Positions 1-7,022 of a stretch of 64,000 bases of DNA are shown here, piece after piece. The notes beneath the pieces are model-generated. The model had not been told where the DNA came from, searched no databases, and worked only from the letters and a program-made list of their open reading frames with translations. The position numbers and the translations under genes are program-made. The stretch's first letter is position 1, and every line of letters starts with the position of its first letter. Location of the stretch: the NCBI GenBank assembly GCA_900542275.1, contig UQMW01000007.1, positions 7,215 through 71,214 of the forward strand, read 5' to 3'. Source of the DNA: an uncultured Collinsella sp. GTDB lineage: Bacteria; Actinomycetota; Coriobacteriia; Coriobacteriales; Coriobacteriaceae.

Positions 1-136
1 GGCTTGGTTCGTTTACGTACCAGTGTAGTGAAAACCCTACAACGATTGTAGAGTCAAGGTTTGTGTCGGCAGTGGGGCGAAAAAGTCACGCTCCAAGCAC
101 GATGCTTTGACCCCTCCATGCCCCTCACCTAGCCTC

Positions 137-201
137 AAACCATCACAACATTCGCCGTTTTTTGCCAAAATCGGGAAAAGCATCGAATGTTGTGATGGTT
201 T
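137..201. repeat. Family A hairpin repeat, copy 1
   Basis: Two 18-base arms (137-154 and 184-201) that begin or end with AAACCATCACAACATTCG or its complement enclose a spacer of about 29 bases with the core CAAAATCG. Related copies lie at 1381-1441, 5487-5551 and 15590-15654. By core orientation this copy matches the one at 1381 and is opposite to the other two. It is a REP/MITE-like dispersed palindrome. The remaining bases 1-302 hold no gene that I can support. Confidence 0.85.
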
Positions 202-302
202 TTCTGCCACTCGGCCGGGTGGAATCGCTTTCTTGTGCACGAAGGTGTGCGGACCCGTGGGCAGGGGAATAAGGTTGGTTATCCGACTCCATTGGAGGGC
301 TC

Positions 303-1340
303 ATGGACCTGCCGATCGTCTTGTCCCATAAGACTGCCTGGCTGTACCACAACGTGGCGCGCCCGTCCGAGCCGCTCTCGCGAGCAAGCAGCCTATACGA
401 TGAGGACTCGCTTGCTAGCGAGGCGGAGCCGACTGCGAGCCTGCCCAAATTGGGACTCGATGCCAAGGGACTGAGGGCTTCGACAGCAGTTGGGATCGTT
501 ACCGACTATCTGGTTTCGCTTGGTATTCCACGAGAAGAGCTCGATCATATCGACACACTCGTCAACTTCGATTTTGAGCGTTCGACGCCGGCTGGGTTTA
601 GGTGCCACGTGTTTGGGGCGCCGGTACCTCCAGGCCATCTTATCGAGGTGGCAGAGGGCCTTCTGGTGGTTGATGAGGCCATGTGCTTTGTCCAAGCGGG
701 TTCGTGGATGAGTGAGCCCGAACAGCTGGAGTATGGTTATGAAATCTGCGCCCGATACCATTTGAATCATCTGTCGACAGGCGATTATATCGAGATGGGG
801 CAGAGGTATACCGTTGCCGACTTGATTGCCTATTGCAATGAGAACCGATCTCGTCAGGGGGCTATACGCGCGGCCGCCGTGCTCAAGCGCGTGCACGATG
901 GCGCGCGGTCGCCCATGGAGACGGCCACCGCAATCATGGTCGTAGCAAAACGTTCCCAGGGCGGGCTGGGATACGCCAAGATCGAGCTCAACCATTGGGT
1001 CGATGTTCCCAACGAGTTCAAGTATCTCGCAAAGGCCGGGTATTTCGAGATCGACGTATATGCGCCTGCGAGCGGTACGGGGATTGAATATAACGGCTCG
1101 GACCATCTTGATAAGCAGCGCAGCGCGTCGGATGCGGAGCGTATGACCGTGCTGAGCGCGCTGGGCTTTAGGATGATCGTCCTCACCGGGACTCAGTTTG
1201 CCCACCAGCTGCAATTGCACCGGGCGATGAACGCCATCGCACTCGCTATGGGGCTTAAGTGCGACCGAAGCGAAGCGTTCCAGAAACGTCAAAACGACCT
1301 GCGAGAATTCGTGATTCGACACTGGGACGGCGGCCTTTAG
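303..1340 (+). CDS. Vsr/DUF559-like endonuclease-fold protein, AbiEi-like architecture
   Basis: A 345-residue protein of unknown function. The C-terminal third has the pattern of the Vsr/DUF559 branch of PD-(D/E)XK nucleases: FEIDVYAP, then GIEYNG, a downstream Asp/Arg pair, then a GFRMIVLT strand. The N-terminal part resembles the long, poorly characterised coriobacterial proteins often labelled AbiEi-like, for example the VDEAMCFVQ segment. GGAGGG at 294-299 supports ATG 303. Family A hairpins lie on both sides, at 137-201 and 1381-1441, an arrangement that recalls REP-flanked RAYT genes. Nuclease activity is inferred from the motif only. It could instead be a regulator with a degenerate nuclease fold. 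Confidence 0.6.
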   Translation: MDLPIVLSHKTAWLYHNVARPSEPLSRASSLYDEDSLASEAEPTASLPKLGLDAKGLRASTAVGIVTDYLVSLGIPREELDHIDTLVNFDFERSTPAGFRCHVFGAPVPPGHLIEVAEGLLVVDEAMCFVQAGSWMSEPEQLEYGYEICARYHLNHLSTGDYIEMGQRYTVADLIAYCNENRSRQGAIRAAAVLKRVHDGARSPMETATAIMVVAKRSQGGLGYAKIELNHWVDVPNEFKYLAKAGYFEIDVYAPASGTGIEYNGSDHLDKQRSASDAERMTVLSALGFRMIVLTGTQFAHQLQLHRAMNAIALAMGLKCDRSEAFQKRQNDLREFVIRHWDGGL

Positions 1341-1380
1341 GGGCGTTTTGGTCCTTCTACGGGGTGCCGTGGGCAGGCAG

Positions 1381-1441
1381 ACCATCACAACATTCGACGC
1401 TTTTCCTCAAAATCGAAAAAAGCATCGAATGTTGTGATGGT
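1381..1441. repeat. Family A hairpin repeat, copy 2
   Basis: Arms 1381-1397 and 1425-1441 are perfect complements (ACCATCACAACATTCGA and its reverse). The spacer holds CAAAATCG in the same orientation as copy 1. The repeat begins 40 bases after the stop of the nuclease-like gene and 134 bases before moaA. Confidence 0.85.
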
Positions 1442-1575
1442 TTGTATGCTGAGGATGGGCTTGGAAAGTCCGTTTTGCTCAAAGCGACCTGTCCTGTCGT
1501 ACGGGTGTCGGCATGATTCTCCCGTGGGGTATTATGTTTTCCGAAGAATAAAACGCCGCGCGAGGGGAGGGCTGC

Positions 1576-2631
1576 GTGGACGGGCACGTGCAACATGACG
1601 GCTTTGGCCGCGACATCAACTACCTGCGCATTGCCGTTACCGACAAGTGCAATTTCCGCTGCATTTACTGCATGCCGGCCGATGGCGTGGCACCCCGCGC
1701 GCACGACGAGCTGCTCAGTGCCGAGGAAATCGCCCGCTTTGTGCGCTTGGTGGCGGGGGAGGGCATTCGCCGCGTGCGCCTGACGGGCGGCGAGCCGCTG
1801 GTCAGTCGCCGTATCATTCCGCTCATCCGTGACATCCGCGCGATTCCGCAGATCGAGGATATCTCGCTCACCACCAATGGCGCCCTGCTGCCCAAGCTGG
1901 CGCCGCAGCTCAAAGACGCCGGGCTTAACCGCGTCAACATTTCACTCGATACGCTCGACCCCGTGCTGTTTGGAAAGATCACGCGCCTGGGTCGGCTCGA
2001 GCAGACCATGGCCGGCATCGACGCGGCGCTGGCTTGGGGCTTTGAGCCCGTTAAGGTCAACTGTGTTGTGGTGCGTCGGCTCAACCAGGATGTGGCAGCC
2101 CTTGCGCGGCTCACGCTCGACCGCCCCATCCACCTGCGCTTTATCGAATACATGCCCATCGGCGACGAGCGCACGAGCTCGCATTGCGCTGTGGACCCGC
2201 ATGCGCCCACGCTCAACCCCGAGCTGTGGGACGCGAGCGATACCGTGCCGAGCGACGAGCTGCGGGCGCGCATCAATGCCGGGGCCGCCGCGACGGGGCT
2301 GGGCGAGCTCGAGCCGCTCGACATCAACGACGCTCCTGTCGGCGCAGGCCCTGCGCGCTACTGGCACTTTCCGGGCGCGGCGGGAACGGTCGGCTTTATT
2401 AGCGCCATGTCCAACCATTTTTGCGCGAATTGCAACCGTCTGCGCCTGACGGCCGATGGCAACGTGCGTCCGTGCCTGTTCAGCGATGCCGAGTATTCGG
2501 TGCGTGAGGCGCTGCGCCGTGGTGATGATATGCAGGTACTTTCGATTTGGCGCGATGCCGTGGCCCACAAACCGCAGGAACACGCGATAATTGAGGGCAC
2601 GCAACGATTTATGTCCCAAATCGGAGGATGA
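1576..2631 (+). CDS. moaA: GTP 3',8-cyclase MoaA
   Basis: Radical SAM enzyme that, with MoaC, converts GTP to cyclic pyranopterin monophosphate, the first step of molybdenum cofactor synthesis. The SAM cluster motif is CNFRCIYC with Cys25, Cys29 and Cys32. The C-terminal substrate-side cluster is CANC...C with Cys283, Cys286 and Cys300, the spacing expected of MoaA. The protein ends in the conserved Gly-Gly tail. GTG 1576 is preceded by GGGGAGG at 1563-1569. At 351 residues the length is normal. The next gene starts 4 bases after the stop, so the two are almost certainly co-transcribed. Confidence 0.95.
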   Translation: MDGHVQHDGFGRDINYLRIAVTDKCNFRCIYCMPADGVAPRAHDELLSAEEIARFVRLVAGEGIRRVRLTGGEPLVSRRIIPLIRDIRAIPQIEDISLTTNGALLPKLAPQLKDAGLNRVNISLDTLDPVLFGKITRLGRLEQTMAGIDAALAWGFEPVKVNCVVVRRLNQDVAALARLTLDRPIHLRFIEYMPIGDERTSSHCAVDPHAPTLNPELWDASDTVPSDELRARINAGAAATGLGELEPLDINDAPVGAGPARYWHFPGAAGTVGFISAMSNHFCANCNRLRLTADGNVRPCLFSDAEYSVREALRRGDDMQVLSIWRDAVAHKPQEHAIIEGTQRFMSQIGG

Positions 2632-2635
2632 TCAT

Positions 2636-3940
2636 ATGGCCAAGAGCAGGTACGCCGATGCCACCAAGGCCGCTCGCAGGGCCGCGATGTCTGCCTACAA
2701 AGCTACGGCTGCGGCCAGTAACACCGCTGAGTCTGCGGCAGTACAGCCGTCTGCCGGCGCTGCTGCCGAGTCCGTCCGCGACGCCCGTCGCGACGAGCTG
2801 ACGCACGTGGACGCCAAGGGCGAGGTTCGTATGGTCGACGTGTCCGACAAGGCCGAGACCCATCGCATCGCCATCGCCGAGGGCACCATCCTCATGCACC
2901 CCGAGACGCAGGCCATGGTGCTGCAGGACCGCGCCAAAAAGGGCGACGTGCTTGCCTGCGCGCGCGTGGCGGGCATCATGGCCATCAAACGCACGAGCGA
3001 CATCATCCCCATGTGCCATCCGTTGCTCATTACTAAGAGCAAGTGCGACATTGCGCCCATCGCTGCGGCGGGGACGCCTGTCGAGGACGTGCCCGAGGGC
3101 TGGGCGCCGGCGCGCGCGGACGGGCAGGTTGGCTTTCACGTACTGGTTACGGCCGGCGTGACGGGCAAGACGGGTATCGAGATGGAGGCCCTGACCGGCG
3201 CGAGTGCCGCGTGCCTAACGATCTATGACATGTGCAAGGCCGTCGATCGTGGCATGGAGATCGTCGACGTTCGCCTGCTGCACAAGGAAGGCGGCCGCTC
3301 GGGTGTGTGGGACCGCGCCGAGCGCCAGGCCGCTGCTGTTGAGGCTGTGGGAGCCGCGGGCGACGCACCCGCGAGCGCACCCGTCGCCGTTGTACCCGCA
3401 GCTCCCACTCCGGCCGTCCCCGCAATCGCGTTTATCGGCTACCAAAATTCGGGCAAGACCACGCTCGTCGAGAAGGTTATCGCCGAGCTCACTCGCCGCG
3501 GCCTGCGCGTGGGTTCGCTCAAGCATCACGGGCACCACGGCTTTGATATCGATGTGCCCGCTAAGGACACCTGGCGCCATCACCAGGCCGGATCCAAGCA
3601 CGTGGGTCTCATCTGCGCCACGCGCTGGGCGGAGTACGCCGACACGCGCGAGGAGGACGAGATGCCCGCGCGCGAGCTGCTGTCGCGCTACAACGATGTC
3701 GACGTGGTGATCATTGAGGGCTACAAGACCGAGGGCTTCGACAACATCGTGGTCGCGCGCTCCGGCGTCGATCGCCTACGCGGCAAGAGCTCGCTCGACC
3801 TGGTCGATGGCCACACGCTGGCCCTTGCTTGCAACGAAGCCCTGGCGCGTCAGGCCTTCGACGCCGGCTTCGCGACCCGAGCCATCAACATCAACGACGC
3901 CCGAGCCATCTGCGATCTGATCCAAGACCATCTGGCCTAA
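2636..3940 (+). CDS. MoaC-MobB fusion protein
   Basis: A 434-residue fusion of two molybdenum cofactor proteins. After an Ala-rich extension of about 55 residues comes MoaC (cyclic pyranopterin monophosphate synthase) with THVDAKGEVRMVDV, KRTSDIIPMCHPL, GIEMEALTGA and LLHKEGGRSG. An Ala/Pro-rich linker leads to MobB, a P-loop GTPase-like adaptor (GYQNSGKTT near residues 268-276, then SLKHHGHHG). MobB assists MobA in adding nucleotide to molybdopterin. ATG 2636 has a GGAGG just upstream, inside the moaA stop region. An in-frame ATG at 2591 would overlap moaA and lacks such a site. MoaC and MobB act at opposite ends of the pathway, so the fusion is unusual. No moaB, moaE, moeA or mobA lies in the window. 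Confidence 0.92.
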   Translation: MAKSRYADATKAARRAAMSAYKATAAASNTAESAAVQPSAGAAAESVRDARRDELTHVDAKGEVRMVDVSDKAETHRIAIAEGTILMHPETQAMVLQDRAKKGDVLACARVAGIMAIKRTSDIIPMCHPLLITKSKCDIAPIAAAGTPVEDVPEGWAPARADGQVGFHVLVTAGVTGKTGIEMEALTGASAACLTIYDMCKAVDRGMEIVDVRLLHKEGGRSGVWDRAERQAAAVEAVGAAGDAPASAPVAVVPAAPTPAVPAIAFIGYQNSGKTTLVEKVIAELTRRGLRVGSLKHHGHHGFDIDVPAKDTWRHHQAGSKHVGLICATRWAEYADTREEDEMPARELLSRYNDVDVVIIEGYKTEGFDNIVVARSGVDRLRGKSSLDLVDGHTLALACNEALARQAFDAGFATRAININDARAICDLIQDHLA

Positions 3941-3979
3941 AACCTGCCAAAAGGGGACAGGTTTGTTTTGGCAGGTTTT
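3939..3979 (+). terminator. Hairpin after moaC-mobB, related to family B
   Basis: Arms AAAACCTGCCAAAA (3939-3952) and its perfect complement (3966-3979) enclose GGGGACAGGTTTG. They begin inside the stop codon and end in a short T run, so the hairpin could terminate transcription. The loop matches the GGGGACAGG core of the family B repeats. Confidence 0.65.
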
Positions 3980-3985
3980 ATCTGG

Positions 3986-4041
3986 GCAAACGTCATTTCC
4001 AGCACAAAGGGGTCAGGCACCTTTGTGGTGGTTTTTGCTTT
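3986..4041. repeat. Family B repeat, long form, copy 1
   Basis: CACAAAGG (4003-4010) and CCTTTGTG (4020-4027) enclose the GGTCAGGCA core, followed by GTGGTTTTTGCTTTG. The copy at 5556-5614 matches along about 55 bases, including sequence upstream of the hairpin, so the mobile or duplicated unit is longer than the stem itself. Confidence 0.75.
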
Positions 4042-4076
4042 GGTAGATTATTGGGACATGCCTTACAATCTACCAA
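4040..4076 (+). promoter_or_regulatory. Candidate promoter covered by a dyad, upstream of the MFS gene
   Basis: Perfect 10-base inverted arms TTGGTAGATT (4040-4049) and AATCTACCAA (4067-4076). A plausible -35 (TTGGTA, 4040-4045) and -10 (TACAAT, 4064-4069) with an 18-base spacer fall on the arms. This is the layout of a repressor operator over a promoter. The regulator is unknown. Confidence 0.4.
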
Positions 4077-4127
4077 GTAGTTCATGACGGGCGAAAAACG
4101 GAGAGAAGGGTCCTGATGCGTCCTTAA

Positions 4128-4195
4128 TGTTTCATGCGGATAGATTGATTTGACAGACGGTGACGAATGCCCGCCGTCCGCATTTGTATGAAACA
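4128..4195 (+). promoter_or_regulatory. Leader hairpin ending at the MFS ribosome site
   Basis: TGTTTCATGCGGA (4128-4140) can pair with TCCGC (4177-4181) and ATGAAACA (4188-4195), leaving a six-base bulge. The 3' arm abuts the AAGGAG ribosome site at 4195-4200, so folding could affect translation of the transporter. Seen by eye only. Confidence 0.35.
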
Positions 4196-4205
4196 AGGAG
4201 TCTCC

Positions 4206-5486
4206 ATGCTCGCCTCTCTTTTCTCAAAGCCTCAATCATCGCTGTCCGTGCAGGCCAGGCGCCTGGTGGCGATGCGCTTTCTCATCTACACCGGTTTTCA
4301 GACCAGTTATTTTATCGGCGTCATCGGAACGCTCACCTATGCAGACGATGCCTCAGTCGTGGCGACGTCGCTGGCCGTCCTGTTTATGAATGTATTTGTG
4401 ATCCTGGGATCCTTTGCGGGTGGCGCGGCGCTCGACGCCTGGGGCCCACGCCGTCATTTCTTGCTGAGTATCGTCGGCGCTCTTGCAACCGGCACGGCAA
4501 TCATCGCCTTTGGTAGCGCGACCGGTATCGTCCTGCTCGGCGCGGTGTTCCTGGGCTTTACGATGGGATTCGCCCAGCCCATTGCCACATCCTATCCGGC
4601 CTACCTCACCGACGACCCCGTCGAACTCAAAGACATCAATTCCGCCATCGCCATGTTTTCAAACGTGAGTATCATCGTTGGCCCCACGCTGGGCGGCTTT
4701 GTCGCGGCGGCTGCGTCGTCGCGCGCGGTGTTCGTGCTCATGATGCTCTTTACCGTGCTGGCGCTCGTCGCCGGTTGGGGCTTTAGGCCGCAGACCAGCC
4801 ATGTCGCCGGGCATGCGGATGCCGATTCGGCAGAGGAAGGGGAGCGTGCGGGACAAAGCTCCAACCCCAGCACATCCACCCGCGCCACCTTCGCAGCCAG
4901 CATCAAGACAGTCTTCACCAACAGTGTCCTCGCGCTACTTTTCTGCATCATTTTCCTTTCGAACTTTGGCTACGGAGCCTTCGATCCGCTCGAGTCGTTT
5001 TTCTATCGCGATGTCCTACACGTCGGCGTTGAGTGGATGGGCTGGCTCTCGTCAGCCTGCGGTGTCGGCGCGGTGCTGGGTGCCGTGCTCGCGCTCCGCT
5101 TGCCGCCGCACCTGGTCAACCTTAAAACGCTGCTCGTGGCACTTATGTCCGTGGGCCTGGGAAGCCTGCTCTATGTGGGGACGCCGTACGTGGGTGTGGC
5201 CCTTGTCGGCCAGGTCGCCCTGGGCATAGCTTGGGGTGTCGTCAACCCGCTCCACAACACGATCGTGCAAACGACGGCTCCGCTCGAGCAGCTCGGCCGT
5301 GTGAACTCGGTCATGGGCTTTGGCAACATGTTCGCCGGCGTGGCGCCGCTGGCGATTGCCCCGTGGCTGGCGGCGACATTTGGCGTGCAACAGACACTCG
5401 TAGGGGCGGGCGTGGTCGTGACGGCAGTTCCCGCGGCGTTGCTGCTGTTTGGTCGCTGGCACTTGGATCGTGCCGCAAGGCAGTAA
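4206..5486 (+). CDS. MFS transporter, EntS-like (MFS_3)
   Basis: A 426-residue major facilitator superfamily protein with about 12 hydrophobic segments and a hydrophilic central loop near residues 195-230 (Asp/Ala/Ser-rich). The early loop GGAALDAWGPRRHF is the A-motif-like element between helices 2 and 3. The closest family pattern is the exporter group that includes EntS and multidrug pumps. The substrate cannot be read from the sequence. ATG 4206 follows AAGGAG at 4195-4200. An upstream in-frame ATG at 4167 falls within the leader hairpin and lacks a ribosome site. The gene appears monocistronic, with an operator-like dyad at 4040-4076. Confidence 0.85.
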   Translation: MLASLFSKPQSSLSVQARRLVAMRFLIYTGFQTSYFIGVIGTLTYADDASVVATSLAVLFMNVFVILGSFAGGAALDAWGPRRHFLLSIVGALATGTAIIAFGSATGIVLLGAVFLGFTMGFAQPIATSYPAYLTDDPVELKDINSAIAMFSNVSIIVGPTLGGFVAAAASSRAVFVLMMLFTVLALVAGWGFRPQTSHVAGHADADSAEEGERAGQSSNPSTSTRATFAASIKTVFTNSVLALLFCIIFLSNFGYGAFDPLESFFYRDVLHVGVEWMGWLSSACGVGAVLGAVLALRLPPHLVNLKTLLVALMSVGLGSLLYVGTPYVGVALVGQVALGIAWGVVNPLHNTIVQTTAPLEQLGRVNSVMGFGNMFAGVAPLAIAPWLAATFGVQQTLVGAGVVVTAVPAALLLFGRWHLDRAARQ

Positions 5487-5551
5487 AAACCATCACAACA
5501 TTCGATGAAAATTGCGATTTTGCCGAAAAACATCGAATGTTGTGATGGTTT
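5487..5551. repeat. Family A hairpin repeat, copy 3
   Basis: Arms of about 21 bases (5487-5507 and 5531-5551) carry the CATCACAACATTCG signature. The repeat begins one base after the MFS stop codon and could also serve as that gene's transcript end. Its internal core is in the opposite orientation to copies 1 and 2. Confidence 0.85.
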
Positions 5552-5555
5552 GGCC

Positions 5556-5614
5556 CACAAACGCCACTTCCCCCACAAAGGGGGCCAGGCACCTTTGTGG
5601 TGGTTTTTGCTTTG
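5556..5614. repeat. Family B repeat, long form, copy 2
   Basis: ACAAAGGGGGCCAGGCACC followed by TTTGTGGTGGTTTTTGCTTTG, matching 3986-4041 across the hairpin and the flanking bases on both sides. It lies 4 bases after a family A element, so A and B elements are found side by side here, as also at 15545-15654. Confidence 0.75.
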
Positions 5615-5697
5615 ACGGGCCGCGCCTGCGCCTTGGTATACCATGTACGCCGTTTGCGAATACACCCCACACCACCGCACAACCCAGAAAGGCTTCC

Positions 5698-6519
5698 ATG
5701 GACACCACCTTCAGCCACATCAAAGCCGTGTTCTGCGATATCGACGGTACGCTGCTCACGAGCCAGCACACGGTGTCCCCGCGCACCGTGGCGGCGATCC
5801 GCGCCCTGCGCGAGCGTGGCGTGCTCTTTGGCCTGTGCACCGGGCGCGACGCCCACGCGACCGAGGCCATGTACGAGCTCTGGGGTATCGAAGGCCTGGT
5901 GGACGTGCTCGTGGGCTGCGGTGGTGCCGAGGTCATCGACCGCGCGCACGACATCAACGAGCTGAGCTATCCGCTGCCGGGCGAGACCATCGCGCGCATC
6001 TGCAAGCACATGGCGGACCTTCCGGCAACACCCGTCTGCCCCCGAGACGGCGTGTTCTACGTGCCCGAGAGCAACGCATGCGTCGAGCACCTGTCGCGCG
6101 TCGACGGCGTGCCCTACAAGGTGGTCGACTTTGCCGAGTTCTTGCGCGAGCCGCAGCCCAAGGTGATGTTTACCATGGCACCCGAGGTAATGCCGCGGGT
6201 GATTGAGCGGGCGTCAACGTTTGCCGATAACACTGTTAAGGCGGCGGCTCTGCAAACCACGCAGCGGCTCTACGAGTTCATGGATCCGCGCGTGTCCAAG
6301 ACGCGCGGCCTGGTGCGCGTGGCGGAGCTCAACGACATGGAGCTTGCGAACATCTGCGTGTTTGGCGATGCCGATAACGACACCTGCATGGTGGCTGACG
6401 CCGGCGTGGGCGTGGCCATGGCAAATGGCAGCGACGCCACCCGTGCTGCCGCCGATTTTGTAACCGCGAGCAACGACAAAGACGGCATCGCGATCTTTAT
6501 CGAGGAGCATCTGCTGTAG
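5698..6519 (+). CDS. Cof-type HAD superfamily phosphatase
   Basis: A 273-residue cytosolic hydrolase. Motif I is FCDIDGTLL with the nucleophile Asp14 and acid/base Asp16. Motif IV is FGDADNDTCMVADAG near the C-terminus, followed by GVAMANG, both typical of the Cof/SupH subfamily with a C2 cap that dephosphorylates sugar phosphates or flavin/pyridoxal phosphates. ATG 5698 has an AAAGG site eight bases upstream. Upstream in-frame starts fall in the repeat region and are not credible. The physiological substrate is not determinable. Confidence 0.88.
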   Translation: MDTTFSHIKAVFCDIDGTLLTSQHTVSPRTVAAIRALRERGVLFGLCTGRDAHATEAMYELWGIEGLVDVLVGCGGAEVIDRAHDINELSYPLPGETIARICKHMADLPATPVCPRDGVFYVPESNACVEHLSRVDGVPYKVVDFAEFLREPQPKVMFTMAPEVMPRVIERASTFADNTVKAAALQTTQRLYEFMDPRVSKTRGLVRVAELNDMELANICVFGDADNDTCMVADAGVGVAMANGSDATRAAADFVTASNDKDGIAIFIEEHLL

Positions 6520-6533
6520 CGCCGGGGCAGAAT

Positions 6534-6565
6534 CACCACAAAGGGGGACAGGCACCTCTGTGGTG
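6534..6565. repeat. Family B repeat, short form
   Basis: CACCACAAAGG (6534-6544) and CCTCTGTGGTG (6555-6565) enclose GGGACAGGCA. One mismatch in the stem. Located 15 bases after the HAD gene. Confidence 0.75.
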
Positions 6566-7022
6566 GCCTCAGGCGATTTGGGCGAATTGATACCTAAAAT
6601 CTGTGTGAAAATTCAAATATTGTTGTCTGAACATCATGCTTCTAACCACCGATGGGTTATAGATATTCTCATTAGTTTGGTAGGATATTCATCCCGGTTA
6701 ATGACCTACCGCTCACGGTCGATTTTCGACCGTTCACAGGATGTTTGCTCTTGAGCAAATTGTTGTGCAAATAAATCTAATGCCATTAAAAAATAATACG
6801 CAACTAAATTACCAGCAGAAACAAAAAATAGATAGCGAATAAACGAAGGCAAATCTGAGTAAATGTCAAGATAATTGAGAACTTGCACAAAAATGTCGGT
6901 TTTGCTGCTCAGATGTTTAAACAATCGTTATAATTGCATCATTAGCGAGCGCAATTACAGATTGCGCAGATACGTTTGATAGTGAAAGAGCAAGATCGCG
7001 GTCTCTTGGGGAGGAGACATCG
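6566..7022 (+). promoter_or_regulatory. AT-rich leader of the pilus locus
   Basis: About 450 bases with no credible gene and far more A/T than the flanks. It holds a small hairpin (CGGTCGA, 6716-6722, with TCGACCG, 6726-6732) and a good -10 hexamer TATAAT at 6929-6934. A matching -35 is not convincing. GGGGAGGAG at about 7008-7016 is the ribosome site of the adhesin gene. The composition suggests acquired DNA or a regulatory region bound by a nucleoid protein. That is inference. Confidence 0.45.

Noticed and set aside
6560..6754. A short plus-strand gene in the AT-rich pilus leader
   Set aside because: It starts inside a family B repeat, has no ribosome site and is in non-coding-like composition.
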